DNA from: Platerodrilus igneus | Taxonomy: Eukaryota; Arthropoda; Insecta; Coleoptera; Lycidae | Direction: 5' to 3' | DNA length: 64,000 bases | NCBI GenBank assembly: GCA_036346225.1 | Contig: JARFIW010001189.1 | Coordinates: forward strand, 620,001 to 684,000 | Shown: piece by piece, positions 33,346-44,800 of the stretch | How positions within the stretch are numbered: the first letter of the stretch is position 1 | Layout: each line of letters opens with the position of its first letter | Notes under the pieces: model-generated | What the model saw: only the letters and a program-made list of their open reading frames with translations | The model's database searches: none | Told to the model about the DNA's origin: nothing | Position numbers and translations under genes: made by a program

Positions 33346-35865
33346 TTAAGTTTTTACGTTCCATTCCCGTCACGATTTACCTAATATTTTTGTTCTCACC
33401 ATCAATTAGTATCTTTAATTACTTATTCCCTCTCTTATAAATCTACCTGTCATATGTTTAACTTATTTACCTCAAACTACTTATCTTTTGCTTCTGGTTG
33501 ACTTTTCCTTGAACTTACCATTAGTTATATATCGCTTTATTCTCTAGACCCCCCATTATAACTCTGTCGCTTCATTTAATTAATCCTCAAACTTTTCCTA
33601 CAACACATTATTTGGTTTTTAGTATTTATCTTACATCGTTTAATTGTGTGGTAATTGTTGTAACTTTGGTTGTAATAACTCATTGAATTTTTATGATTGG
33701 TTTGAGCTGATGTTAGAGTGGATGCTTTCTTCTTTGGGCTCACATAGGAGCCGCGGCGTATGCCATTGTAAGAAATAGTTCATATTCGCAGTTGCAAAAA
33801 GCTAGGACTTTCTATTCCATGTGTTTTTCCTCTGAATTATTACAGTCGCCTACATTATACTATATCATTATTTGCTTCTTTTCCTACTAAGTCACCATAA
33901 CTTATAAACATTTTTTTATTGTTTTTTACTGAACTTCGTGGTGAGGTGCTATGGCTTCTTATGGATATCTTATTAAATTCTCGGTTGTTTTAGCATATTG
34001 GGACAGTGTGTCTGTATTTAATTGCTTATAATTAGGCATCTTTGTGTGTTTAGGGTGTTACCGTTTAAAAAAAATTACCTTGAAACAGTTTGTTTTTCGT
34101 GTGATTATATCGGTAGTGATACTTTTAAGTTGTTGTGTCAACTTTTGTCTGATTTTCTTACCGTAGTGGATGCACTCGTTAGGAAAATGATTGTACTAGT
34201 TCTCTTAAGAGTCTAGTGAATTTTTTAACTTATGATGTACCTTAACTTGTCGGATTAATATCGCAAGTGGTCCTTCAGACCGATCTGTGTTTTAATAGGG
34301 ACAATTCTCTACCTTCTCTCGCACGCTTGTCCAAAAACTCTACTTTTTCGTATCCTGCTGCCTCCGTTTCTGCCTTATCTTTCCTTCGGTGGACCTGTAC
34401 TCGTCCCGGAACACCCGTCTACCACATAAGAGTGATTTTTTCCTCACTCCGGGCTACTGACTACATTGGCTGGTTGAGTAGTGCTTTGCTATCCACCTTT
34501 TCTGTCTCTTTAGCTCAATGCGAGCCCTTCCTTTATTTTCTTCTACCTGGAAGTGCTTCTTATGCATTCCAAATACTTACCTCCCTCTTTCTACCGTTCC
34601 TATGTCTCTGCCTTTTCATTTCCGTCAGTCACCGTGTGGTTGCGCGGAGGGTTTTCACAGACACCCGGACCACGTCTCTGGGAATCTTTCGTGAGGTCAT
34701 GCGGTACCGCTGTCAGCGCATATGGGCGCTAACAGTGAAGATATGTATGAGTGTGTAAATGTGTGAGTGGATGTAGAAATATCGTGTGGATATCGGGTGA
34801 TCATATCACCGATATCAATTAACGCCGGGTGCAGGGATGCACCCAAATGCTTTTGCCGGTCTCTCGTACCGTTTACTGCAAACGGGGCTGCTTCACAGGT
34901 CGCTCCTTTTTGAGGGTAAGAGAAATTCCCATTTAACGGCTCCAAGGAGCCACTCTATCGTTATCTATTGTCTTTGATAATAACCCAAGTTAATATCTTT
35001 ATCTTATTTATTATCTTTGATAATAACTTAGTTTAATATCGTTATCTTACCTATTACCGTTAATAGTAACTTTAGTTTAATATTGCGTTATCTTACCTAT
35101 TACCTTTGATAATAACTTAAGCTCAATATCGTTGTCTTATCTATTATCTTCGATAACAACTTGAGATCTTGTTTTATCTTTTTATCTTCCTAACGTTTGG
35201 TATTTATGACCAGACGTTGGAAATATTTTTCTTGAATATTAAGTGAAAAAACTAACCTGATGGTAGAAATGTAATTTGTTAGGTTAGCAATGTAAGGATT
35301 TAGTAAGGTGGTACTTTTGGTAAATTTGTTGATTCACAACCATGTCTAGGACAAGTTTTGATGTGTAATGTTTACCAGAGTACCAGTAACTAAAAATTTG
35401 CTAGAGTGTAAAGTAACTTACTCTTTTGAACATTTTTAAATTTGGGCACTTTTTGCCAACAAAGAAACAGTTTAGATGCAACGCTCATGTGCGTCTGCAC
35501 CTACAAAACTGTAATGTTAGTTTTAGTTTAGTATATAGGTTAGGCGACTTGTCGCATTTGTTTTAGTTTAAGTAGTGTTTCATGCTCCCCGACAAATTTG
35601 TGCTGTCGATTATAACTGCGCCACATTAAGGACTCGTGTGTGCACTTATAAATGTAGTCAAGGACAATGGGGCTACATATTCCGTTTCCTGGTAATTCGG
35701 AAGACGTGTTATCGGTGGAAAAAACCAGGTGGCGTCTCAAATAAACATTTTGTAGGATTTAAGTTAGGATATATGTAGGGTGGTTAGGATTTAGATTTTA
35801 AGATGTTACTGTGCTAACAGTCATTTTCTTTTTTTAAGTTTTTTCTTTTATGGCTTTGTCGCGAT
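33346..35865 (+). other. Long 3' region of Gypsy-C, no recognised gene
   Basis: About 2.5 kb separate the integrase end from the 3' LTR. A 163-codon frame at 34267-34758 is rich in Leu, Phe and Ser but has no env signature such as a furin-type site or a clear signal and anchor pair, so I do not call it. Tandem repeats lie at 34957-35170. It may be 3' untranslated sequence or an unrelated old insertion. Confidence 0.45.
34957..35170 (+). repeat. Tandem repeat, about 45-bp unit, five copies
   Basis: The units follow the pattern ttatctattatctttgataataactt-agtttaatatcg with substitutions. Starts are near 34960, 34998, 35046, 35087 and 35133. Each unit contains the short palindrome-like tttgataataac. 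Confidence 0.85.
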
Positions 35866-36965
35866 TGTTACGTGCCGAAATCGGTGGTAAACATTCATTT
35901 GGTTTTGATATGCGGGAGTTTTGCGCCATAAATTTAAAAGACTGGTTGCGCGTATTTCCGTCACGTCAGAAGTGCGTTGCGCGAGTTTCGCGTTAACGCG
36001 TGTGGGGGAAGAAAAAGTGGGGAATTTCCGAAAGACGCGAGTTATGTATCCCCCAATTATATATGTATTGAATATATTGAATCTAATAGGAATTATTAGA
36101 AATTGTTAAGTAAAGTATAAGTCCATTGCAACATTGTAATACAAGGATAACCCAGAGAGGTTATCGACAGTTCATGTGAACGGACATGCAACTTTGCATC
36201 CGTGAGGGCAGTGATACTGCAGGTGGCAGGTCACAGGCGGTCAACAGACCGCAATTACTTAGAATTAAGATTAATACATTGTAACAAAGTGTAAAGCAGA
36301 CATGAGATCTGCAAGTTACCACAGCCGTGTGAGGGGCAGGTTATTATAAAAAGCCTGGGAGCTCAAGGCACGGCAGTCAGTCTTCGAACTCCATACTTCG
36401 TTGTTCAAGCTACTCACCTTAGTACAATTAATTATTTTTATTAAAGTTATTATGTACAAGTTATTCCAAATTTCACTGTAATTTCTGTTTCAAATTAAAT
36501 AAAATTTTGTTAAGTGTTTCAAGTTGTTTTTTAAAAACACAGCTCCAAAGGCCCGAACCTTAACTCGCGTAGGGACTTGCCTTTGAAACATGAACAAGAA
36601 CAGTTGGTCTGGTATCTTATCGTGTCTTTTTGTTATGTAGATTCCCTTGCTTATTTTTAATTATCGTTCCTCCAACCCGTTCCTTATCGTACCACTACAT
36701 AGGAAGAAGATAAGCGAATTAGGATGTAACTTGGCTCAAGATTCACGACCCGAGAACCATCATGAAGTAATTCCAAGGAAGCTCTACCTATTCACGTGAG
36801 TACCCCGTGGGGTTCTTTTTATATAATTTATATAATTGAAAATATGTTGAAATAACTTGCATATTGTGTGAAGTCATCGAAATTTGTGCGTCGATTTTCA
36901 CATTATGTAATATCGTTACCAACTGTCTTTGTGTCGCATATATCACGTCGACGGGACTGTAATAA
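35866..36965 (+). repeat. 3' LTR of Gypsy-C with nested solo LTR
   Basis: It starts TGTTACGTGCCGAAATCGG and ends cgacgggactgtaataa, matching the 5' LTR. The match is interrupted at 36039 and resumes at 36570 (gtagggacttgcc). The intervening block is a solo LTR of the Gypsy-A family with CGCG duplicated. Confidence 0.85.
36040..36565 (+). mobile_element. Solo LTR of the Gypsy-A family inside the Gypsy-C 3' LTR
   Basis: It begins AGTTATGTATCCCCC and ends CCTTAACT. CGCG lies on both sides (36036-36039 and 36566-36569). The Gypsy-C 5' LTR at about 27480 shows the empty site aaagacgcgtaggg with one CGCG, proving insertion and a 4-bp duplication. It is 526 bp with no internal region, so it arose by LTR-LTR recombination. 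It is closely similar to 42144-42639 and more distant from 6742-7734. Confidence 0.93.
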
Positions 36966-36974
36966 ATCATGAAA

Positions 36975-37128
36975 CCATCCCAAGGTTTCCGAACTGATAA
37001 ATCATTCAATTTCACTCTTATTTTATGTAATTTTGGAACTTATAATTATTTTGCTTATGTTTATTAAACAATTAATCAAGCCAAGCCTACTTGCTTTCAG
37101 ACGCCTCCCACCCGAACGATAACAATCT
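36975..37128 (+). repeat. LTR fragment of the Gypsy-B family
   Basis: The last about 150 bp of the Gypsy-B LTR are recognisable (aattattttgcttatgtttatt, aatcaagccaagcctac, cccacccgaacgataaca). The fragment directly abuts the end of the Gypsy-C 3' LTR on one side and BEL/Pao-like sequence on the other. The 5' part of this LTR is absent. Confidence 0.8.
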
Positions 37129-37149
37129 CATAACCCTTGTCACACGCCT

Positions 37150-38400
37150 ATTCATGGTGTAGGGCAAGCTTCCGCACCCACTTCTATTCGTGTTACGCAA
37201 TCCCAAATCATTTTTTGTTTTAAGCGCACCCACAGTTTTATTATTGAAGCGATGGTTTTACCCACAGTTTGCGATCAACTCCCAACAGCTTTTATAGCCA
37301 CAAGCAACTTTACTCGCATAGAAAAGTTGCCACATGCTGACCTTGAGTTCTGAAAGGCCAATCAGATTGATAGTTTGCTATCGGACGATATTTATTCAGA
37401 CATCATTCAACCCGATATTAGATATGGTAGTAATGGTGAACCGACCACATTGAAACCGCCTTTGGATGAATCTTGTATGGTAAAGTTTGTGGTCCAGTTC
37501 AATCTAATCGATGTCGTCATATTTCAATTGATGCACAATTTAATTGTACCTTGAAAACATTTTGGGAATTGGAATCGGTCCCGTCTGCGTTGATCTTGCC
37601 GCCAGATGCCCTGACATGTGAACAGATTTTTCTAAACACTCATACTCGCAATGAATCTGGTAGATACACTGTTTCACTATCTTTCCGCCACCTAGAGGTA
37701 AAACTGGATGACTCATATCAAAACGCTGAAAAGCGCTTATTTTCTTTAGAAAACGCTTCAGTCAAACTACAGTACTAAAATCAGATTATTGTAGCTGTAT
37801 GCAGGATTATGTAGGCAATGGTCACATGTCGTTAATTGTGGCTACTTGCAGTAATAATCATCTTAATCACTACTATATACCACATCACGCTATACTGAAA
37901 CCTGAAAGCCCAACCACAAAGTTGCGTGTTGTATTTGACGCTTCTGGTAAAACCTCAAATGATTTATCTCTAAATGACACATTACTGACAGGATCTAAAT
38001 TGCAATAAAATATAGTTCAGCTCATTTTACCATTTCGTATTCATGCCAGTGTGCTTACAGTCGACATTATACAAATGTACCGACAAATGCAAGTTACGCG
38101 GAGTATAGATCATTCTAACATATTTTATGGCGTTATTCGTCCCATTTTCCTATTTAAACGTATGAATTAAATACGGTGACATATGGGTTATCTGCAGCAC
38201 CGTTTCTTGCGATTCGTGCCCTTTACAATTTGCTACAGACGAATCGTCTAGTTTTCCACTAGCCACAAAAATCTTATCTTCTGATACCTATGTAGATGAT
38301 CTAGTTACAGGGTGTTCGTTTCCACTCATTTATCACCAGCAAGTTTTCCTACAAAGACACGTCCTCTAGCAACTCCTTTGTTGTTCCAAGCTGCAATTGC
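37150..38400 (+). pseudogene. BEL/Pao pol relic (post-protease region and reverse transcriptase)
   Basis: Fragments in several frames follow BEL/Pao pol: AMVLPTVCDQLPT (about 37250), IDSLLSDDIYSDIIQPDIRYG (in pieces, about 37370-37430), LKTFWELESVPSA (about 37552-37590), HTRNESGRYTVSLSFRHLEV (about 37640-37700), then YYIPHHAILKPESP and TKLRVVFDASGKTSNDLSLNDTLL (in pieces, 37874-37985), typical of this superfamily. Motif C appears as TYVDDLVTG at about 38286-38312. LTRs, RNase H and integrase are absent. Many shifts and stops are present. Confidence 0.85.
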
Positions 38401-38412
38401 CATATTTCTATT

Positions 38413-40325
38413 GCGCGTATTATAACAGTAGGAAGGATAGGGAATGTTTGGACCAACGTCACCGCCCTTCGGCTTCTCACCTCCTACCTCCCACTACCCA
38501 TCTTCCAACTCCCTCCGGCAACCCACCTTCTACCTCCCTCCTCCAACTTTCACGTCTTCCCATATCTCACCTCCTGCTAACATTTACCATAACATCAGCC
38601 TGTCTGATCGGGAGATGCTATATAATAGTTATATAATAAACGATTTTAATAAATATTCTGTCTAAATTAGTTCACGTTATTGAATCTGTAACCTCGTTAT
38701 CTGTACCTGAGAAGCAAATAAAAATTCGCAATTGACAAAATTCTTATGCAGGAAATAAAAGGGTGTGTACACTATACTAAGTACCGTAAACAAAAGTACG
38801 GTTCTTTTAATAGCTATATGCGAGGGAAGTTCTCAAATTTTGTATCTGCTAGACATTGAGTAAAAGATATACTTCCATTCCTACTACAAAGCGAAAACAA
38901 AATGGCGGGTAGGCATATGTCCGGGGTTTTGGAGCGTAGATCCGAGTTTTGGGGATTATACAAATTTTTTGCCATATAAGTTTTCGAACCTTATAGTTAT
39001 ATATTATTGCTTCCTGCATCCTAATACTCTGTTCCTTTTCGAAATAAGACAATCGCATTAAAGCAATCGTGTAAACATCTAATAGAAAAAAAAATCCAAG
39101 ATGGTACAATTAAGGAGAAGTTAATAAATCACTAAAAGTCACTGGAAAAAGGTTGACACATTTGGTGTATATAAGGTTTTCGATTTTACAGTTAGTAATC
39201 GAGAAACGTTTTCCTTCGTTGAAGTTATTACAGAGAAGGATGGGCATAAAGATGTGTACTTTTAAAGGGATTTTACAAAACCAGTTTACTACGATATACG
39301 ATGCAAGAGAAGAACATATAAAACAAGAATGCATGTTACTTTATTCTTAACTGAATGGATTTGACTTGCTTGCCCACAAAAAATATCATTTTGCAAAATT
39401 TAGAACGAATGCTATTAGAGCATAATAATGGTCACTGATCTTCAAAAGTAGAGAGCTTAAGATTTTTTTGAGATGTCTGAAAAACAAGAATAATGTATCC
39501 TTTATACAGAAAATGGTAGAATAAATTGAAGAGATTTTAATGCAGTAAGCAAGAGAACGCGACGCGTACATATTACGAAGTGCCGAAGACTGAAGCAAAT
39601 AGATGGAACAGAAATCGTTATTGCCGATATTAAAAGGAATAGAGCACATAAAATAAAGTCCGTTATTTTCTCTAATTCAAAAAAATCAACGCACTGTACG
39701 TATCCAATTACATAAAAGAGCTATAAGAAGAAATTATAAATCAAAATTATAAAATTAGGAATTATGGTAAATTTCATGTATACGATAGAGGAATGTGGAA
39801 TCTTTAATAGTTACTGACGTGGAAAGTTCTCGAAATTTATGTCTGCTAAAGATGGAGTAAAAGAGCTCACAATGCGAAAACAAAGTGGTTCTTGGAAAAA
39901 AACAGATTGTTGAGAAAAAAGTGTTGAAATATTAATGAGAAGTATACACGTTCCATATATGCTGTGGCAGGTGGGAGGTGGTAGGTGTGAGATGGCGGCA
40001 GTGAGAGGCGTAGAGTGAACCGTGGGAGGTGAGAGGTGGTAGGTGTGAAGTAGTGTATGAGAAATGGGAGGTGTACGCGGGAAGAGAGAGGAGAAGAAGA
40101 TAGTAAAGTTGGTGGTGTGTGATAGTGTGAGAGGTAGTAAGTGTGAGTGGAAGGTAAGAAGTGTGAGGTGAATTGTGATCGGTGAAAAGAAGGTGGTGGG
40201 AGGGAAGTGTAAGAAGATAGGAGGTGGGAAGAAGTATGAGTTGGGGGGTGAGAGGCGGTGGGAGGTGGAGGGCGATGGCAGCGTTGGTCCAGACGCCCCT
40301 ATTCTTCCTACTTATAACCATCCGC
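38413..40325. mobile_element. Unclassified element with inverted pyrimidine/purine-rich arms
   Basis: The left end (38413-38590) reads acagtaggaaggatagggaatgtttggaccaacg and then a cacctcctacctccc-like array. The right end (39950-40325) is its inverted counterpart, ending cgttggtccagacgcccctattcttcctact. Outer about 40 bp match at roughly three quarters of positions, and the arms beyond are degenerate repeats of a CACCTCC-type motif on opposite strands. Between the arms (38600-39940) is AT-rich DNA holding a diverged direct repeat (about 38815-38905 and 39805-39890). No transposase is recognised. A Class II element with long subterminal repeats, or a foldback element, would fit. Confidence 0.5.
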
Positions 40326-40329
40326 TTAA

Positions 40330-41429
40330 CCAATTATGCCCCAATAATATTTTTTGCTACCATGTTGGTAACTGATACATTTATTGCAGAGTATAGTTCA
40401 TAATATTTGCTTATAGCTCTTTTATAAATTAGATATTTAGCACAACTTTATTGCACTTTTTACTATCAGCTACAAATTCTGACAACTCTATTTACCAAGC
40501 TCTTCTATACCGTCCCCTACACAACTTAGAAACTGCCACCGCTCATTATGTGTTTATAGACGTCTTAGAATATTCTATCTTCTAATTAAATGGTACGTGT
40601 CATCCACATGTCTCTAAGATACGCACTTCTTGCTATTTATGGTATGTGACTGACTATTGCCTTTCCTACATACTTCTTCACAGACATAATTTAAACTTTC
40701 CTTAATACCAGAATAGGAAACGAGTGGTAATTTTTCATCTAGATGACAGTTCTAAATTGCATAAAAAATGGCAATATATGACGAATTGTATTTCGCAGTT
40801 GCTTTTTTCAAAAGCAGGTTATATACGTAAGGCACTGATGCCTTTAATTGCTTATGTGATCAAGGTATACTACTTAATTACTCCCTCTATTACATTATAA
40901 AGTAACAGTATATTCTAAAATCACACGGTTCTAATACTGAATACATACTCTTTTATTCAATGCATCTAGTTAATAGTACATAAAAACGGCGATTTTATTT
41001 TTGGAAGAGTACCTTTTAAGAGAGACAATTCAAAATATTTTATTCAACTTTGTAGACAAGTATCTAATTACAGCACCGCTTAATAAAATGTTTGATGTTT
41101 TATCTGTTTAAGAAAAACTTCCAACCAGCTAATAATAAACACCGAAGCTTTCAACTGTAAGATTACTAACCATTATAATTTTAAAATAAACAAAGACAAA
41201 ATCAAATAAGCAGTAAATCTTTGATGTCAACACAAACTTTCAAAGTCCTCAAAAACCTCAAACGAAATCTACTATAAAATTTACTTAATGCTTTAAGTTT
41301 ATTTCTCTTTTAATTATACACTTGTATACTCCACGAAAAAGTATTACATACTTTTCTACAAATTCATTTCGCAGCGTATAAACGGTAAAAGAAAATAATG
41401 TTTATAGACGCCTGCTGTGAAAGATTTTC
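40330..41429. other. No recognisable feature
   Basis: AT-rich DNA without a readable frame or repeat on either strand. Confidence 0.45.
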
Positions 41430-41720
41430 TAACTGAACTAGCGGCAAAGCAGTAGAGCTTGTTTATAAACAAATTAAAAATCGATATAACATCAAAGTGG
41501 ATGAGTATTCGATAATAAGAGGAGATTGGAATGCTGAAGTTGGTAAAGAACTAGAGATTTAAATTGTAAGCGCAATTGATTATAAAGAAAAAAACGACAA
41601 ATGGAGTGGCTCATGTAGTTCTGACAAATACATTCTTTTCAGAAATTAGAGGCCATAGCAAGGTCATATTATAGCATATGATAAAGACTTACTTCATATT
41701 ACAAAATCGAAAAAATGCGA
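41430..41720 (+). pseudogene. Non-LTR retrotransposon endonuclease fragment
   Basis: The text VELVYKQIKNRYNIKVDEY, then IIRGDWNAEVGKEL (about 41454-41555) corresponds to the helix and GDWNAxVG block of an EEP endonuclease. NDKWSG and a shifted NTFF-like phrase follow (about 41600-41640). The fragment is unlike the RTE copies in this window (which read GNFNA) and probably belongs to another clade. It is truncated on both sides. Confidence 0.6.
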
Positions 41721-42139
41721 AAAATAAATAATTTGTTTAGCTATTTAATTGCATAAAAGAAATTGGGAACATATTTTTAAAATACACTGAATGAGTGTGT
41801 ATTAGTTACGCTTAACGCATAAAGGTGTGATTCTGAAAGAAGGTTGCATTCATATTTAATAATTAAAGAATCGTATTTTTTCACTTACGTTTAATGCATA
41901 TAGAAATATTCCTAAAGGATTTCTAAATGTATTTAATAACCGAAGATCGCATGAACGCTTTAATTTCAATGAGTTCGAAATTTATAGTCGTAGATTTTTA
42001 AGTGCAATCGTATATCAAATAGTAAAATGCATGAGAAGCATATGTTCCATATAAACTTATTTTAAGACAAGAAGTACATTGAGGAAATTGCTGGAGTATG
42101 CTAGAGAGATAATGTCAGGGTTGGGTATTTAAACCAAAA
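41721..42139. other. No recognisable feature
   Basis: AT-rich, without a frame or repeat that could be assigned. Confidence 0.45.
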
Positions 42140-42143
42140 CGCG

Positions 42144-42639
42144 AGTTATGTTTCCCCAAATTACCTATATATATTGATATATTGAATCTAATAGGAATTA
42201 TTAGAAATTGTTAAGTAAAGTATAAGTTCAATGCAACATTGTAACACAAGGATAACCCAGAGAGGTTATCGACAGTTCATGAGAACGGAATGCAGCTTTG
42301 CATCCGTGAGGGCAGTGATACTGCAGGTGGCAGGTCACAGGCGGTCAACATACCGCAGTTACTTAGAATTAAGATTGATACATTGTAACAAAGTGTAAAG
42401 CAGACATGAGGTCTGCAAGTTCCCACAGCCGTGTGAGGGGCAGGTTATTATAAAAAACCCGGGAGCTCAAGGCCCGGCAGTCAGTCTGAGTTTACAGCTT
42501 TTGCATTGTTGTCTACCTAGGCTACTCACCAGTACAATTAATTTTTTATAAAGTTATTATGTACAAATTACATTAAATTTTTTGTTAAGTGTCGAAGTTG
42601 TTTTTTAAAAATACAGCTCCAAAGGCCCGAACCTTAACT
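42144..42639 (+). mobile_element. Solo LTR of the Gypsy-A family
   Basis: It begins AGTTATGTTTCCCC and ends CCTTAACT. CGCG flanks both sides (42140-42143 and 42640-42643). Long stretches are nearly identical to 36040-36565 (for example ggataacccagagaggttat), so these two copies are young relative to the Gypsy-A element itself. No internal region. Confidence 0.92.
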
Positions 42640-42643
42640 CGCG

Positions 42644-43404
42644 TAGAATGAAGGAGGTCAGTACTGGTTAAAACGTCGACACAAAAATGCTATTGTGCAC
42701 GGTTTAGATACGTTACGTAACTAGTTTCGTACATAAAATGGACAATATTTGGCAGGTAATTATTATCTAAAGGTATTATTTTAAAAATGCAAGATCTACA
42801 ATTAATTACAAATTAAAAGCAATTTGTAAACTGGAGTTTAATCTACGATTGGACTGCTAGAAACCATTTCAAAATAAACCTGAACCCTAGTATTGATTGA
42901 TAACAATCGAGAAATCGTTTTATTTAAATTTTTAAAAAGTGGACTCTGGTAACGTAAAGGAAAACCATAAAAAAGGAACACTTGACTGTAAAGAGGTCAA
43001 ATCTATCAAATAGTTTTTCTACGACTCTTACAAAAAGACAACTTTCCGATAGGGTATACATCCAGCGAAGACTTGATTTTCGTCACCAGTGAGAGAAAAT
43101 CCCATAGCAGTTACTTTCGTTTCTATTGACGAAAGTAGAAGTTGATGCATCTTTGATATATAAACCACCCTGTTTAATATTTTGGCTGCTTATAACTACT
43201 AATAATAAAATAGAAAGTTGTTTATTAAAATCTAAATATGTTTGCTTCGCAAAACAATATTATAAAAATAAGGTAAAATTCAAACAGCCCACATCAAGTT
43301 GTTTAGTGTCAGTTGTTTATTTAAGGTTTAATGTTTAACGTCTATTATTCAGAACTGTGAGCTTTAGTTAACCTTAAACTGGTAGATAGTTTTTCGTGTA
43401 TTTC
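42644..43404. other. No recognisable gene
   Basis: AT-rich segment upstream of the tyrosine-recombinase-like gene. It could contain its 5' flank. A 70-codon frame at 43126-43338 shows no family features. Confidence 0.4.
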
Positions 43405-44690
43405 ATGATGTCTGATTTAGGAAGTGATATAAATGTGATCGGTACTTTTCCAGAAATAGTAAATAAAGCTGATGAAACCTCTGCGAATCCATTACCAGCA
43501 AAACTGAAGAAGAGATATGAACAAAATCTATGTTAAATTTATTAGCTACAGTAATAAAAATTACGTAAATTCATTTTTGGGAAGCTGTGCTACTGAAATA
43601 TTTTGGAGAATTGCATAAAAGTTTCAAACCGTCGATCTTACTGTTTATGTATACGATGCTGAGAACTACCTTATCTATTAATAATGATATCGATATCAGT
43701 TCATATCCAAAGCTACGTTCTCTTTTGAAAAGAAAACTTGATGATTTTAGAACTCAGAAATTCAAAATCTTTTCTTCGGGAGATATAAACACTTTCCTTA
43801 AGAGTGTACCCCAGATTCAAAATATTTAATGACATAATCATTTTGTTTTCGACCTTACTTAAGATCGGTTTGATGCAGCTCTAACTCTTTTCTATTCTGT
43901 GCTAATCTAAAAAGTTTTACATACTCTTTACAACCTAAATTTCTAATAATTTAACCAATATAGCTTGGTCTAGGTCTTCCTACACTCTTCTATCTTTTTC
44001 TTATCCACCTGGCTCTACAAAGATATTAGCAACCTGATGGTTGTTAAAGAACTCCATCATGTTTACATGATTCCCATTTATAAGAAAATAAAATATTACC
44101 TGGTTATCCCCTCCAAAGAAGGAAAAGTGTTAACATTATAGGTTTAAGCGACGAATCGCTGCCAACATGCCAGACCGCTAACTAATTGTAAGTTATGTCA
44201 TGGAGTTATATGTTAAGGTTTAAGCAGCGAAGTAACGAAATTACTATTTTTCTTCTAAATACTAATACGTACGAATCTTCGTAAGTAGCCTTTGTTTCTG
44301 GACTATCTGGCACTTGTCGTTGTCAGGAATTAAAAGATTTAACAGTAAGTGAAATAAAGTATACTGGAAGTACTCTCTTAGTTAAAATACGTATTACAAT
44401 AACAAAGGTTCCGCATTGTTTTCGTATTTCTGAACCCTTTTATGAGATATTTAGAGAATATATGAACCTCCATCCAGTAAGTAAGAATCAAATAAATTCA
44501 AGATGCTTTATTAACTACCAGAAAGGAAAGTGTAGTAGACAGATTGTAGGGATTAATAAATTTAGTATATTTGTTGTGAAAATTTCTGAGTTTCTAAAAT
44601 TGCATAATTCCCTACATGTGTTGAAGATATTTCAAAAACAACACCTGGAGTTGTTTAAGATGATCATAAAGTTCAGATACAATTAATTTC
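43405..44690 (+). pseudogene. Crypton-like tyrosine recombinase gene, broken by an RTE tail
   Basis: The ATG pair at 43405-43410 starts MMSDLGSDINVIGTFPEIV, then KADETSANPLPAKLKKRYEQ. After a stop and shift the frame at 43587 gives LLKYFGELHKSFKPS, MLRTTLSINNDIDISSYPKL and KIFSSGDINTFLKSVPQ. This N-terminal SAM-like domain occurs in a repeated insect family of tyrosine-recombinase proteins (Crypton-type). An RTE fragment lies at 43830-44265. The catalytic domain then continues: FVSGLSGTCRCQELKDLTVSE (in pieces; Arg of box I retained, about 44290-44350), FYEIFREYMNLHP and CFINYQKGKCSRQIVGINKF. The expected C-terminal H-x-x-R...Tyr part is destroyed by a shift near 44610. It is a relic either of a Crypton transposon or of a multicopy host gene family. 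Confidence 0.7.
43830..44265 (-). mobile_element. 3' end of an RTE-c-type element inside the recombinase gene
   Basis: The part from 43830 to about 44135 is the reverse complement of 49075-49377 (the RTE-c tail), including gaacgaagttagagctgcg-like and ggttgctattat-like words and the catcattttg tail. The remaining 130 bp to about 44265 continue with weaker similarity. Its insertion separates the two halves of the tyrosine-recombinase-like coding text. The target duplication is not clear. Confidence 0.75.
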
Positions 44691-44800
44691 TTCATCATTA
44701 AATTTTCCATTCTGAAACTGGTTGGACGGGTACCTATATTGAGCTTTATTCTAAACTAACGTACACATTGACCTAAAATCTACACCGCCTACATCTTTCA

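Larger units (their letters stand above)
27317..36965 (+). mobile_element. Gypsy-C: near-complete but broken Ty3/Gypsy retrotransposon
   Basis: LTR copies at 27317-27887 and 35866-36965 (the second enlarged by a 526-bp solo LTR) frame a primer site, leader, gag, protease, reverse transcriptase, RNase H, integrase and an unusually long 2.5-kb 3' region. No clear polypurine tract or target duplication was found: the left flank is gcaacc and the right flank joins an LTR fragment of the Gypsy-B family. Multiple frameshifts and nonsense codons are scattered through gag-pol, mostly single-base changes. Confidence 0.85.

Noticed and set aside
34267..34758. Possible env gene of Gypsy-C
   Set aside because: No signal peptide followed by a cleavage site and membrane anchor in the right order, and no recognisable envelope motif; left as an open question only.
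39932..40333. 133-codon minus-strand frame rich in Thr, Ser, Pro, His and Leu
   Set aside because: It is the translation of the CACCTCC-type repeat array in the right arm of the inverted-arm element; repeat composition explains it.
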